Source: Lepturacanthus savala
Taxonomy: Eukaryota; Chordata; Actinopteri; Scombriformes; Trichiuridae
Direction of reading: 5' to 3'
Assembly: GCA_030544235.1 (NCBI GenBank)
Contig: CM060477.1
Coordinates: 28,148,538 to 28,212,537 of the forward strand
DNA: 64,000 bases
Shown here: positions 46,046 to 59,494 of the stretch, one piece after another
How the letters are laid out: each line of letters begins with the position of its first letter
Numbering within the stretch: position 1 is the stretch's first letter
Notes under the pieces: generated by a model
Told to the model about the DNA's origin: nothing
The model's database searches: none
What the model saw: the letters and a program-made list of their open reading frames with translations, nothing else
Program-made: the position numbers and the translations under genes

Positions 46046-48810
46046 ATGCTATTCAAACAGCAGGCATTGCTGAGACAGAAGCTCTTCGTTCTGGGCAGCC
46101 TCGCGATCGGAAGCGTCCTCTACCTCGTGGCCAGGGTTGGGACCTTGGATAGGTGAGTTTTTACTTAAAATAGTAATACTGCAGCATGAAAAATATCATA
46201 TAAGAACATGTATGTATAATTAATTATCTACTTTGAGGTATTTATCCAGTCTACTTCACTCAAATATATTTGTGAAAACATCTAAGGTGAGAAAAAGTTG
46301 CAGGAATAGAATCTTGATTCATAGTGGATCAGTGCTGCATACCATAAATTCTCTAATATAGGCCCAAGCCACAATTAGAGACAGGCCTCTGTTTCCAGAA
46401 GATCTGGATTTTGTGTTTGTAGCATCCAGTAACTATTTTATAACAATGAAAAAAGTAATACAGTCTGATAACATAATAAGTTATCACGTAATAAGCACTT
46501 TTACTATGTTATTGGACTAAACAAATACATTTGCCCTCTTTAAATTATAATAAACCAATAACGTAATAAATGGCCAATAATTAAGTTATTAATAACTTAA
46601 TTATAATGTGATGAAAATCCTAAACTGATAATTTGCTTATAATGTAATATCTTATTGGCCTAGTGATTGAAAATGTTTCTTGCAAATGTAATAACTGAGC
46701 CAATAATGTAATAATGGCTGATAACATAATAAGTAATAATTATCTAAAAGATCTTACAATAAACATTGTTTTATTATCAATTTTCAATTATCAATATATA
46801 ATTATCAATTTATCAGTTATAATTAAACACTTAAAAATGTTTGTTCCATTAACAGCCCCACCCTAGAAACCTTTATTTACAGCAGAGGGGCTAATGTTAG
46901 AGACCTAGCCAGTAACAGAATACCTATATTAGAGCATTTATGGTAGTTTGATCTGAGTTTTAATCTCAAGTAAATTACACGAACACCAAACTTGAATTCA
47001 TTGCTTTGTTTTTGGTCTAATTTCATTTTTACAGCTGCAGGCCTCACATTGTATTGTTGGCGTTTTCTGTTTCTTTATGGTTTGGGGTTTTGGTTCATCT
47101 CTGTATTTTATAACAAAAACAGCCTCAGTGAAGTTCACTCAAAAATAAACATTATTTTCAGTCACTTTTTTATCTATTGAGACTTTAATGGTGCCCTATA
47201 ATGAAAAAAAACAGCTGTTCAGAGCTTGTGTGAACATATTTATGTTTGTTCTGTTCCTGCTAACTGTGAAATAAGACCACCCACTCATTCTGTGTCTGGC
47301 CTCCTCTCTAGTTTTGCTAAACTTGGCTGAACACAAGTCATTTATCAATGATTCCTGTTTTGACAGTGGGCGTCCAATCACAACAGAGTGGGTGTATCGA
47401 TAGGGAGGGGAGGGCAGGAAACCGGGTTTTTCAGAGTGAGTGTGTAAGAAGGTGGACTGTATTGCTGCTACAGGTCTAACTACATGCCTTTAAATTATAA
47501 AAGCATCATAAAATGTAAAAATACAACCCCTTTTGAGTCATATTTCCCTGAAACAAATGAACAAATATCTGACAAGTGGCACAATTTTTACCCTCTAATC
47601 CAATGCAAATCCATTTGCTTATTTCTCATGTGTGAGTCGTTTCCTTTCATCGTTTGCAGTCTTTCATGGTCGTTATACTTATTAGGACAAAATTCCTGAA
47701 ACAAATCAATTTGAATTGGAAACAGGAAGTTTTATCTCAATAAGACTTTCAGGATTAGTGGATGCTGCAATCAGGCTGCATTACTGCCACTGACAGCACA
47801 AGACTCGATTTAAACAAGACAAAAGATGTGTGAAATCTACCGAAATTTACAAAGAAATGCAACTTTTCTTTTCTTTCAGGCTACAGCCCATTTGCCCCAT
47901 CGAGAGCAGACCGCCCCCTCCTGAGCCAGAGCAGATCCCCCTCCGCACCCTCCAGTCCAAGCGTGGCCTGCTCCATGAACTGCGCAAGGGCAATGCCACC
48001 AAAGAGCAAATCCGCCTGCACAACCTGGTCCAGCAGCTGCCCCGGGCCATTATTATCGGGGTGCGGAAGGGGGGCACCCGGGCCCTGCTGGAGATGCTCA
48101 ACCTGCACCCGGCGGTGGTCAAGGCCTCGCAGGAGATCCACTTCTTCGACAACGACCAAAACTACGCCCGGGGCATCGACTGGTACAGGGGCAAGATGCC
48201 CTTCTCCTTCCCCTACCAGATCACCATCGAGAAGAGCCCGGCCTACTTCATCACGGAGGAGGTCCCCGAGCGCATCTTCAAGATGAACTCCTCCATCAAG
48301 CTGCTGATCATCGTCCGCGAGCCCACCACCAGAGCCGTGTCCGACTACACGCAAGTGCTGGAGGGCAAGGAGCGCAAGAACAAGACCTACCACAAGTTCG
48401 AGAAGTTGGCCATCGACGGCAGCACCTGCGAGGTGAACACCAAGTACAAGGCGGTGCGCACCAGCATCTACACCAAACACCTGGAGCGCTGGCTCAAGTA
48501 CTTCCCCGTGGAGCAGTTCCACATCGTGGACGGGGACCGGCTCATAACGGACCCGCTGCCGGAGCTGCAGCTGGTGGAGCGGTTCCTGGACCTCCCATCC
48601 AGGATCAGCCGGTACAACCTGTACTTCAACGCCACCAGGGGGTTTTACTGTCTGCGATTTAACATTGTCTTCAACAAGTGCCTGGCAGGCAGCAAGGGCC
48701 GCATCCATCCGGAGGTGGACTCGTCGGTGGTGACCAAACTGCAGAGGTTCTTTCATCCCTTCAATCAGAAGTTTTACCAGATCACCGGTCGGACATTTAA
48801 CTGGCCGTGA
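46046..48810 (+). CDS. hs3st5: Heparan sulfate glucosamine 3-O-sulfotransferase 5
   Basis: Two coding exons, 46046-46152 and 47880-48810, joined across a 1.7-kb intron with GTGAGT and TTTCTTTCAG borders; 345 residues against about 346 in mammals. The enzyme transfers sulfate from PAPS to the 3-OH of glucosamine in heparan sulfate, in the Golgi, creating anticoagulant and other ligand-binding sites. The start MLFKQQALLRQKLFVLG is the type II signal anchor (about residues 12-32), highly specific for isoform 5. The PAPS 5'-phosphosulfate loop GVRKGGTR is at about 96-103, the catalytic Glu in SQEIHFFD at about 121, the 3'-phosphate motif in IVREPTTRAVSDY at about 180-192, and a Cys pair at about 293 and 303. 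Four N-glycosylation sequons are visible. The second exon is strikingly GC-rich compared with its surroundings. No defect is seen. Confidence 0.97.
46153..47879 (+). other. hs3st5 coding intron
   Basis: Intron between codons for Asp35 and Leu37 (splitting the Arg codon AG|G), the position used by vertebrate HS3ST5. It is AT-rich and holds, at about 47175-47530, a common fish dispersed repeat recognisable by GGTGCCCTATAATGA and GTCCAATCACAACAGAGTGG. No other gene lies within it. Confidence 0.8.
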
Positions 48811-50276
48811 CGAGCTCCGTACGGAACTAGACCCGCCTCAGCAGATTGTGAAAGTTAAAAGCCGTTGAATTTCTAGCGCTGAATTTATTTTTATTTCTTT
48901 GGCATTGAAATTATGTATTAAAAAAAACATGTTTAAAAGTAGTATATTTTCATGTTTACATTCAGATTCAAAGATTTGAGTTATCCACATCAAGGACGAG
49001 CACCTCTGATGGTCAAATGAAATCTTATCAGGGGGAAATATCTTGTATTTAGTAGAATTATACTAAACTATTCTTTTTATTATTTTTTACTATTCTTCTT
49101 TTTATTTCAAATTTATCAAAGAAGAGTTAGGGTTAGGGTTAAAAAAGAATTATGAGATAAAAAGTTCATAATATGTGATAAAAAGACAAATTTGGGATAT
49201 AAACTGAAGAAAAATATTAAGAAAACAAGACTACATGAAAATAAACAAGATATTTTTCACTTTTTAACATTTAAGTTTTTGCTGTGTTTTACTGGAAAAT
49301 GAATGAAAGAAACACATTTTCACATCCTAATTTACCACTTGGAAGCCATAGCCCTCATTTTTTATGATTTTTATTCATGACGAGTTCATTTGCAAAAACA
49401 GAATGAGGTGAGTTTTGTAATTTTCAATAGTCTCATTTTTTGAAAAACCTTCATATTGTTATGTCATATCTCTTTGACTGGTATTACCTAAGAATTTCTA
49501 AAAAATGTTACTGGTTTTGCAAATGAACTCTTTATATTATTTTAATTTAAGATGGAATTTTTGATTCTTAAATAATAGAGAAAATGAGAAATATGAACAG
49601 TTGAATTCAAAGATAAAATATTCAATGCTGGAAATTCAACGGCTTGAAAAATTCTAAACCTGATGAGACAGATCTACTCCAATGAGAATCCATGGATTGG
49701 TGTTTGTCTTTTTTAAAATGCCAAGCTTTGAGATCTCAACTAATATTACTTAGCACTTTGATTGAATTTAATTAAAAGAACGACAGTGTGACCAAATAAT
49801 ACAAGAAAGTTGATGTTGGTTTGTTTTTACGTGTGAAATGAACTTGAGTAGTTCTGATGGTTTGACTAAAGGAGTTCAAAGCACTTGAACTCACCGATGA
49901 ACTCACGTCTGTTATTGTTCCCCATGAAGAAACCACCCCAGCTCTGAACCGCGTGATTAACCCAAGAGATTATTTTTAAAAGACGATCAAACACCCAACA
50001 TTCATGCTGTTAAGATAAGCTTTAAGTGTGATGCTTTTTCATGATTAAACATCTGAGAAGATGACAAAAATTACATCTGATGAACAAAATAGTTTATTTG
50101 TTCTTCATCGTGTTGTTTATTTGACCAAAACTGCACGTGCAATCAGGACTCCGTCTTTTTGTTGTTGTTATTCCAGATCATTTCAGGTTATTTTTTATTT
50201 ATTCATTTTTATTTAAGTTTTCCGATCACGTTTTACTTTTCAGTTCCTGGTGTGATTAATCCGTCTGAAAATAAAA
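48811..50276 (+). other. hs3st5 3' UTR region
   Basis: AT-rich sequence after the stop with several candidate polyadenylation signals, among them AATAAA at about 49240 and 50270-50275. The true cleavage site cannot be told from sequence alone. A GTTAGGGTTAGGGTT fragment at about 49126 foreshadows the telomere-like array further on. Confidence 0.45.
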
Positions 50277-50740
50277 CTCCTTTAACTGTCAACACAACAG
50301 CTGAAGCCTGAAGAACAGAGCAGCAAACGACCTTGTGTTTCAAGCTTGACTCAAACCATGTCCATAACCTTCAAAGCATTTAAGACTCAAGATTGTGTTT
50401 TATTGTAAGTACTCCTCCTCCTCCCCCAATGGTTTGTGAAACACCTGGCAAAAAGCCATATTAAAAGAAAAAAAAAGAAGTCGGCCGATGATGATCCTCA
50501 TCGGAAGGTCTGATGATTCTCGTCAACCAACTGTTTGTTCTATTGATGATAAGCGAATTTTGTCTGTTTCTGTGCAAATAGTCATTCTGTATCATAAGTG
50601 TGTTGTTAAAAAAGGTTAAATTAAAAGAACATGAAAAAATGTGTCATCTGATTTTGATTCATGCCTCATTAAGTGGAGGAAAGCAAACAGACGGTCACAT
50701 TACGGTGCCAAATGAGTGGGACACCTTAGTGTTTGTTAGC

Positions 50741-51890
50741 AAGGGGTTAGGGGTCAAGATTAGTGTTAGGGTTAGTTGGTAACACATGGTTAGGGTTAGG
50801 GGTTATGGTAAAACATTAGCAATCAGAGTTAGGGTTTAGGGGTCACGATTAGAGTTAAATTTTAGGATTAGGGGTTAGGTTTAGTTGTAGGGTAAGTGGT
50901 TAGGGTTTAAGGCTAGGGGGTAGGCGTTGGGTTTGGGAATAGGAGTTAGAGTTAGTTTCTGGATTAGGGTATAGGGTTAGGTTTAGGGTAAAGGGTTAGG
51001 GATTAGGAGTCAGGGTTATGGTTTAGGATTAGGCTGAGTTCAGGGTTTAGGGGTCAGGGTTAGGGTTAGTTTTCGAAATTAGGGGTTAGGTTTAGGGTAA
51101 ATTTGGGGTTTAAGGTTGGGGTTTAGGATAAGAGGTCATGGATCAGGATTAGAGTAAGGGGTTAGGGATAGGGGTTATGGTAAGAGGTTAGAAATCAGTG
51201 TTAGGGTTTAGGGGTCAGGATTTTAGTTAAGATTTAGGATTGGGGTTAGGTTTCTGTGTAGACTAAATGGTTAGGGTTAGGTTTTAGGAATAGGTGTTAG
51301 AGTTAAGTTTCTGGATTAGAGTATAGGGTTAGGTTTGGGGTAAAGGATTAGGGTTTAGGATAAGGGATTGGAGTCAGGGTTTAGGGGTTAGAGTTAAGAT
51401 TTAGGATTGGGGTTAGGTTTAGTTGTCAGGTAAGTTGTTAGGGTTTAGGTGTAGGACAGGGGTGGGCAATCCTGGTCCTGGAGGGCCGGTGTGGGTGCAG
51501 GATTTTGTTCCAACCCAGAAGTAACACACCTGATTCTACTAATCAACCTCTAGAACCATTGCCAAGGCCTTCATTAGTAGAATCAGGTGTGTAACTTCTT
51601 GGTTGGAACAAAACCCTGCTCCCACACCGGCTCTCCAGGACCAGGATTGCCCACCCCTGGTCTAGGAGGTAGAGTTAGATTTCTAGTTTAGGGTATTGGG
51701 TTAGGTTTAGGGTAAAGGGTTAGGGATTAGGAGTCAGAGTTATGGTAAGGGATTGGGTTAGGGGTCAGGGGTTGTGGTTTAGGATTAGGCTTTAGAGTCT
51801 GAGGTTAGGGTTTAGGCATCAGGGTTAGGGTTCGGTTTTAGGATTAGAATTTAGGGTTTGGTTTCAGGATATAGGGGTTAGAGTTATGTC
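50741..51890 (+). repeat. Degenerate telomere-like (TTAGGG)n array
   Basis: About 1.1 kb in which GGGTTAGGGTT, GGGGTTAGG and related words recur with point changes and variable spacing, G-rich strand on plus. It is interrupted by a 203-bp MITE. It is far from perfect TTAGGG, so it is an old interstitial or minisatellite-type array and not a chromosome end. Confidence 0.85.
51457..51659. mobile_element. hAT-type MITE inside the telomere-like array
   Basis: Ends CAGGGGTGGGCAATCCTGG and its near-complement CCAGGATTGCCCACCCCTG; 8-bp flanks GTGTAGGA and GTCTAGGA differ by one base, consistent with an aged target duplication. The interior shares GGAGGGCCGGTGTGGGTGCA with the MITE at 17809-18012, so both belong to one family. 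Confidence 0.9.
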
Positions 51891-52712
51891 CAATCTGTCC
51901 AAAACCACCAGTTGGTCAGTTTTTACCCAAACTTGACCCTAATTGTCTTTTTGTCTGGAGGAATCTGAGGGACCACTGCTGCACGGCAGTAATCCAACTC
52001 ACTGAAGACGACTCAACAGACCTGAACACATGTAGCCAGACAGCAGATAAATTATGATTCACTTTGACAGAATCATACAACCACGGTGCCCAGTCATACA
52101 TTTACATATCCAGAGAATAAATTGGATATTTTGTTGATCAAATTGCAAATGAGCCAAGATGAGCAGACCAAGAGACTAGTCTTTAAACTGAATTTGAGTT
52201 AGAGTGCTGATGAGGCATTGACCTTGTCCAAATCTGAATCTACCAGCTGGGTGAAGTGGACACCAGGACCCTCAGGGGCCACAAAGGCCTTCAGGTTTAC
52301 ATATTCATCCCCAGCAGAGCAGTTAAAATTATATACACGTCGACAGTTTAAGGACTTAAAGGTTCCTGAGGTTCCATTTTTTTTAAAAGAAAACAAATTA
52401 AAATTGTTTTTAATCAACCTGAGGCAGCGTGGCGTTTTATTTTAGGATCACACAGTCCAGACTTACACTGATTCTGAATGTAGTAAAGAAAGAGTTTGCT
52501 GCCACCTAGTGGTGAATGACTCAACAACAAATCAACACCAGTGGATTCAGTGTGTTAGTGGTGATAAAACAATGTGTTAATTACTTGCACAAACAATGAA
52601 AGTATGATTTGATATCTTATTATCTAAAGATTTTTTTTTTATATTTAAATATGTCTCCATTCAAACCACATTAGAGCAGATAAATGAAATATTCAACAAG
52701 ATACATCCAAAG
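51891..52712. other. Intergenic, nothing recognised
   Basis: No gene supported. Overlapping open frames on both strands at 52199-52445 are not protein-like. TGCCACCTAGTGGTGAATGA near 52501 is a word often seen in fish repeats. Confidence 0.45.
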
Positions 52713-53000
52713 TAGAGCTGCAACTGGTTTGATAGTTGATTAACTTGTTGATTATTGAAACCATTAATCAATTAATTGATTGGTTCATAAAATGTTATAA
52801 ACTGTGGATCAGTGTTTAGGTTAAAACTGAAGATTTAACCTAAAATGTTGTTTTTGTCAAATCCAAAGATCATCAGTTAATATACTAACTGACTAATATA
52901 GAAGAAACCAGTCAGACATTATCTTACAGAAAATGATGTTAATCTATTGTCAAGATACTTGATGATGTTTAATTAATCATTTGAACATAATTTTCTAGTC
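52713..53000. repeat. AGAGCTGCAAC-type dispersed repeat
   Basis: Begins AGAGCTGCAACTGGTTTGAT, with repeated ATTAATCAATTAATTGATTG words and CCAAAGATCATCAGTTAATA. Shared blocks recur at about 56555-56720, 57885-58090, 58960-59620 and 59700-59985. It is a family of old interspersed elements whose superfamily I cannot assign. Confidence 0.6.
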
Positions 53001-53975
53001 TATACTTAGACTTGTTGAATCTTAACAATATTAATCTAGTGCAGATTAAAAATGTGAGTGGGACCTGGTCTTCATGGAGGAAAAAACAGTGAAAAATAGC
53101 ATTTTAATGACTGAAAACTATATTATATGATACAAATATGCCCATAAACAAAACAATATTCATCCCAGATACAAAATTCTGTTTTGGGATTATTCTAGAG
53201 ACTTCAATGATTAAATAGATAAAAACATGTCAGGGTTAAAAATCACAATAATTTAAATAAAATGACTTTCTGGGACACAAAATCAAAGTTGTTTGACAGA
53301 AATGACTTTATTTATTCTTTTTTTGTTTAAAACTTTACCCAAGTTGTCTACTATCATGTGTCATGTGTGAAGGAGACAGTTTAATCTAAAACCCCAAAAA
53401 TATAGTGTAGAGGATGAAATTTAGTCAAACCAAGTGGTTTGTGGATATCATGATGTTTTTCATTTTATATCACAATGTTAAAATATCTGTTAATACATAT
53501 AAAATCAACAGACATGAACAGTTGCTTTATGACCGATGCAGCCACTTAAATACCTGACAAATCAAAGCCACTTCATCACACCGGCTGCAAAAATCAATCC
53601 CTGATTTATGAGATGTAATAGACGCAGAAAGAGGCTTCACTCAAACTCATGTTAATGCACCAATCACCAAAACACTTCTACAAATTAGCTGATTCATCGA
53701 TAAGAAACTGACAAGAAAATGAATGGGCTTCTGTTCACCAATTGATTAATGTGATTTTTTTAAAGCAAAGATGTCAACCGTTGTCCTTTTACAGCTTCTT
53801 AAATGAGACAATTTGCTGTTTTTTCTTCATCACGTATGACAGAAAATTGAAGATCGATATTTTTTAGACGTTTATAAATGAAAGTGTCAAATACAGCAAA
53901 ACAACAGCTGTCATTAAATTCATGCTGACGATGGATCGTCGTCTGGGAATCAGCGTGCAGGTCACAACAGGTCAT

Positions 53976-54034
<59 letters not shown>

Positions 54035-54499
54035 ATACTGAGCAAACATTCTTTAATCTGAACATGTTTCATTAGTTGAACAATTGAGTGTAAAATGATT
54101 CTAAACCAGCTCCACATTCACATTCATAGTGTTCATGCTGTTAAATCATTATTTGTTACAGCAGGACTGAAGAAAACAGGAGGAAAAACTTCACATTAAT
54201 GGGAAAATAAAATGTAATGACCTGTCCCTTTGAATGAAGTCTATAATATACTTTATAATAAGGAACAACACTAATAATGATTCATATTATTACAGAGAAC
54301 ATGTCAAATCCTTGTTTATTTCCCTCTTTTAGCAAACAAATAACTAAAACTTCTCTTAACTACTAAACTACTGAATATATCATATTATTGTCATGATAGT
54401 TCTGTTTCCAGCAGAAATAATTAAGAAGAGGTCACAGGTGCATTTAACAAATATTTATATATAAAAAAACAACTGAACATATATTGTTTAACCCAATAT
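53001..54499. other. Intergenic with (TG)n tract
   Basis: AT-rich desert. A (TG)n microsatellite lies at 53979-54033. No reading frame, RNA gene or element end is recognised. Confidence 0.5.
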
Positions 54500-54775
54500 C
54501 GAGTAGAATTATCTTGAAATATCATATTCCATTGGCTTTGATGCTTTTTTCAAGTTTTTTTGTCTAATTTTCTTAAAATAAGATGGAATTGTTTGACTTT
54601 AAGTCTTTTTATCTCATATTTTTGGACTGTTTAATCTCATGAATTTAAAAACTTGAAATAAGAAGAATTATCTGCCAATGGAATAAGATGATTCAACATA
54701 ATGTGACTCAATATTAGACTAATTGTACTAAATACAATATATTTTCCCTCTGATAACATTTTTTGCAGTGTAGTA
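54500..54775. mobile_element. CACTGCA-type MITE, right end
   Basis: Contains TATCTGCCAATGGAATAAGA and ATATTAGACTAATTGTAC and ends ATTTTTTGCAGTG. The interior holds an inverted pair (ATTCCATTGGC near 54529 and GCCAATGGAATAAG near 54673), as expected for a fold-back element. Confidence 0.6.
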
Positions 54776-56500
54776 TTTATTGTAGTGTAGTGTGGTGTGT
54801 TTTTTAAATATAATCTTTATGTATTTACATCCTGTATTCACCATTGACATTTAAAATTCCAATTTTATTTTAGAAACAATACTTAACTACGTTCATATTT
54901 TATTTCATTCATTTATTTTATGAACAATTAGTAGCTACACGTGTTCATGTTTTGCAGACAGTTAAAAATGAATAAAATAAACAATACACAGTTATAAATG
55001 TATAAAAGGCTGGAAACAAGTCTGAATAAATAATAGGTTACTAACATTTATAAAGAAAACAACTTCTTCCTGTTTTTCCTTTGTGTTTCCAGCAGCTTCC
55101 ACCAGAGGGCGCTGTAGGCTGAGGTCTACATCACTCTACCTTAAATAATAATCTTTATCCTTAATCATCATTTAATTACATGAGTTTTACAGGAAAACAC
55201 CAAATGTCACAACAGAAAACTGTTGGTGAATTATTTAGTGACTGCTCTGTGTTTTTTAGGGTGATATCAGGTCAAATGGGCCATTTAAGGTTTGGAAATT
55301 CTGTTTCTGGAAATTAGAGTCAAACGATTTCAAACTGCTGACATTTTACCTGATGAGATGGAACCATGTGACCTGACACCACACATGCAAGTAAATTTTA
55401 AAAAGTGTCACAGCAGATATTTCAAGATTTATTGGGCCTAAATAATTATAGTTTATCACATAATTCCAACACAAAATGATCAGAAACAGTCATTAATCAT
55501 AAATATACATAAAAAAGGCATATTTGGTACTGTGTTATTGTACCAGAACGTGGCCCCATTTACCTGATATCACTTTACTTTTTACATCTGAACATTTCTA
55601 TTTGCAGCCTTCTTCCAGGAAACCACTGACCTGGAGCCCAGCGTGAGCTTCTTCACTCACAGATCCTTAAGACATAAAAACCACTGAAAAGCACTAAAGT
55701 GATTGAATAATGTTTCAGGTTGAATCAACCACAGGAACATTGTATTAAGAGAAGCAGCAGTGTAGTTTTATAGGAGATGTAATTGAGTCTCAGTGATTAA
55801 CATCTGAAACTTCACAGCTGAAAAACTGAAACGCTTCGTCTGCAGCACCTTTTCTTGCTCGACCGTTGACTTGGGGGGGGGGGTGTTTACTTTGGGATCC
55901 TGACCTGGCTGCTACTTCCCTGACTCTACCATTACAGCGGGGGATGTAATCACAGCCTCTGTCCAATGGACCAGAGCTTCTCTAAATGGAATTCCAGGAC
56001 ATTCAGTGAACTCCCTCCTCGTTTCTCTGCAGCTTGTAGAGCTTCAGTAAATCATATTAACAGGTGTGTTACGCATCCTTTTTCTTTATAAACAGCCAAT
56101 AATTAGACACATGGCTTTATCCTTGGGGTATAAATGTCCAACAGCTTGCCTACATCACTCAGTGGTAGTATGATCACTGGTACTTCAGGCCTGTTTTCAG
56201 CATCAATGACACCTGTTAGAAGTTGACATATCAGCATTTATAGGCAAAAACAAGAAAAATTAGCCCTTTTATCCTGGTTGTGCAGGAAACTCAACAGGAT
56301 CAACTGGTCTATGGTCCAAAGATCCAGCGTCTCACCAGGTCTGATGAAGTTCCACAAAGTGAAGATGTTAAATGAAATGCTGTGATGGTTGAGTCTTCCT
56401 CCAGCTTATTCCTCACTAGGGTCACATGGTCTGCTGCAGCCAATCCCAGCGTACTTCAGGTGAGAGGCAGTTTGTTTTTTCTTTGATTTTGCTCAATTTA
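54776..56500. other. Intergenic with CNE-like stretch
   Basis: No gene supported. At about 55830-56070 a GC-balanced, repeat-free block contains GGGGGATGTAATCACAGCC and TCCAATGGACC and may be conserved non-coding DNA. A ten-G run occurs at about 55870-55880. Confidence 0.35.
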
Positions 56501-57585
56501 GCCCTGAGCTCAATAATGCAGCAGCTTTGGATGGACAGGAAGTGGAAACAAATCCCTGCAGCAGCTGTGTATTAATTGATCTATTAATCTATTGGTTAAT
56601 TATAGATCAGCAGTAAAATTGTGTAAAATGTTGATTAATTTCTTTAGCCATAAAATAAACATGTTTTCTCTGGGTTTGGCCTTGTAGGCGTTAAGCTTTT
56701 ATATTTATATCATATTTATTTTGTATTATATTTCATTTATATTTATATATAGTGTGGTGTTTAATTTTCCCAACAGCCTGAGTTTAGTGTAATGACACTG
56801 TGCGGCCACATGAGGTCGCTGTGACACTACAATAACTGAGTGGTCCTCACTATGGAAACAGCAGCTTCTATTAGCTGATATAGTTCCATGTTAACTGATA
56901 TCATGTCTATATATTAAAGGTTCATATGAGGTTTTTACATCTTAAAACTCTCCTCCGCTGATTTTACTTCAAAGAAAGTCCAACATGGAGACTCTGGTGG
57001 TTAAATGGAGTAAATCAGTGATTATGAACCTGTCATGAGTGTAATTTATGCTGAATTAATTAGCATCTCCTCATTATTCTGAGTCCAAACATTAGCATGT
57101 CTGCTGCAACAGAAGCAGCTGAAATCTGATCCAGTAAAAATATCTTGTTTTTTCATGATTCCAGATGATTTATTCTTGTTTACTACCACTTGTTTTATAT
57201 TATTATATATGTTCTGTATGTAGTAGGTGTAAATATGAACAAAAAAGGCCTACGCCATCGTGATGAATGGAGATGGTTCCATTGTTTTCTGATTCTTATA
57301 AAGGTCTGTTCATATCATGGTGTGTGTGGCATCAGAAATAACACGTTTTTTGAATGTAAAGTTTGATTTTACAGGAGAATTGAAGAGTTTTACCCATAAT
57401 GTTTGTTGTTTGTGTGTAATCAATCAATAAAAACTGTAAACTGGAACCAAATCTTGAGATTTATAAACGTCGATCATTCTGTGATTCTGTAGGATTTTAT
57501 CTTCCATTCTTAAAGTGTTTAGGATGAATCCACTTCCTCCTGAAAGCTGTTATCACACATGATGAGTCATGATTCCCTGCTGAGC

Positions 57586-57588
<3 letters not shown>
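56501..57588. other. Intergenic, dispersed repeat remnants
   Basis: Shared blocks with 58960 (GGAAGTGGAAACAAATCCCT then GCAGCAG) and with 59930 (TGTTTTCTCTGGGTTTGGCC) show this is another copy of the AGAGCTGCAAC-type family or a linked element. The rest is AT-rich without a gene. Confidence 0.5.

Positions 57589-57648
<60 letters not shown>
57589..57648. repeat. (GT)n microsatellite
   Basis: Uninterrupted GT run of 30 units. Confidence 0.97.
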
Positions 57649-57650
<2 letters not shown>

Positions 57651-58167
57651 AAACTCCACAGTAGGCTGTTTACTGTTTGTTCCCACATCAACTGACTGAT
57701 AACAGAAGATGTCTGTGACCTTTTATCAGAATAATCATTTCCTTACTTTACTACTTTCTACCATCATGAACATGTATGAACTGTGTGTTTTTATATTTAT
57801 ATTCACCTAAACCACTTTAAAATGAAACCGGCTCCATCAACACGGCTGTATATAGATATAATAATATATAATAATAATCTACCAGAACTGCAACAACTAG
57901 TCAATTAATCAATTATTATTAATCAATTGTATTCTAGTTGATCAATTAATCAACTGTGGACATTTTAAGTTGCATCTTCTGCTTTTAGGAAACAGTGATT
58001 AACATTTTACACCATTTTATGAACCAAATAGACAATGGATTAATTAATATTAATTAATAGATTAACTATCAGAACAGCTCTAGTATGTATGAAAAATTAC
58101 ATTAATTAATTCCCCTTTTAATCAACTGTTCTTATTTTTTTATTCTTATTTATTTTAATTAATTTGC

Positions 58168-58170
<3 letters not shown>
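57649..58170. other. Intergenic, AATTAAT-rich repeat copy
   Basis: At 57885-58090 the sequence contains GCAACAACTAGTCAATTAAT and repeated ATTAATTAATA words of the AGAGCTGCAAC-type family, ending in AGAACAGCTCTAG. No gene. Confidence 0.45.
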
Positions 58171-58385
<215 letters not shown>

Positions 58386-59110
58386 TGGAGCCTCTTTAAA
58401 TTCAGATTTTAGAGACGTTTGCTCTGGAATTTTCATGATGTAAAAAGATTCAACAGGAATAAATTGATTCAAATCCTTAATTAACTAAAACCCAACTAAT
58501 CAATTAATCGACCATTTAAAGCCCATTACATCATGTGTAATCATCAACTCTAGGGGGTTAGTCTAACAGCAGCTACTGGATTATAACTAATATATAAATA
58601 AGGCTGAAGTGAAAACAGCTGTTGGTGGAGAAGTCAGCGACATGTGCAGCCGATGAAGACGAATAAAACCTTTTAATCAACTAAATCAAAGACACGTTTA
58701 TTCCCGACTGTTTGCATCAAAACAAGTGGTGTAACTCTATCGATGTTCAAATAAAATAGAAGAAATAGCAGGTCCAGGCTGCTCTGCTGTTAATTATGCT
58801 GCTTTACTGATGTTATTACTCATCATGTCATAGAAGTAGAATCACATGTTTCTGCTCTGCAGCTTCATGATGTTTGGAGTATTTTTAAAGTCTAAATAAG
58901 CTTTGATTCTAGAGTTTGGAGTAAAAATAAAGGAGTTTCACTTTTATCTTTTGCTAATTACAGGGAAGGAAGTGGAAACAAATCCCTGCAGCAGGTGGGT
59001 ATTAATTTATCGGTTATTGAAGATCATAATTATAGATCAGCTGTTTGATTCATAAGATTCTCTTGTCTTTTTTGTCCACAACCCAAAGATCATCAGTTTA
59101 TTATTATAGA
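58386..59110. other. Intergenic, dispersed repeat remnants
   Basis: AT-rich. From about 58960 it is a copy of the dispersed family also present at 56520 and 59700, cut by the SINE that follows. No gene. Confidence 0.5.
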
Positions 59111-59123
59111 GACTAAAGAAACC

Positions 59124-59494
59124 GGGGCGACACGGTGGCGCAGGGGTTAGCGCTGTTGCCTCACAGCAAGAAGGTCGCAGGTTCAAGACCTCCTTGGTCC
59201 TGGTCTGGGACCTTTCTGTGTGGAGTTTGCATGTTCTCCCCGTGTCTGCGTGGGTTTTCACCAGGTACTCCGGCTTCCTCCCACAGTCCAAAAACATGCT
59301 CAGGTTAATTGGAGACTCTAAATTGCCCGTAGGTGTGAGTGTGTGAGTGAATGGTGTGTGTGCCCCACGATTGGCTGGCGACCATCTGGGGTGTATCCCT
59401 GCCTCTCGCTGTAACGCGCTGGGATAGGCTCCAGCAGACCCCTGCGACCCTAATGAGGAATAAGCAGGTATAGAAAATGACTGACTGACTGACT
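59124..59494 (+). mobile_element. tRNA-related SINE
   Basis: Starts GGGGCGACACGGTGGCGCAG. It contains a Pol III A-box-like TGGCGCAGGGG and, about 35 bases on, a B-box-like GGTTCAAGACC. The body (GTTTGCATGTTCTCCCCGTG, AATTGCCCGTAGGTG) is typical of a very common teleost element, and the tail is ACTG repeats. A perfect 13-bp target duplication GACTAAAGAAACC flanks it (59111-59123 and 59495-59507). It split an older dispersed repeat. The minus-strand open frame across it is an artefact. Confidence 0.9.

Noticed and set aside
47881..48756. 291-codon open frame on the minus strand
   Set aside because: It is the antisense shadow of the GC-rich hs3st5 second exon; its conceptual product is low complexity and matches nothing.
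50741..51890. True chromosome-end telomere
   Set aside because: The TTAGGG words are degenerate, split by a MITE, and lie between two genes with unique sequence on both sides.
59037..59297. 86-codon minus-strand frame
   Set aside because: Lies almost wholly in the tRNA-related SINE and is an artefact of it.
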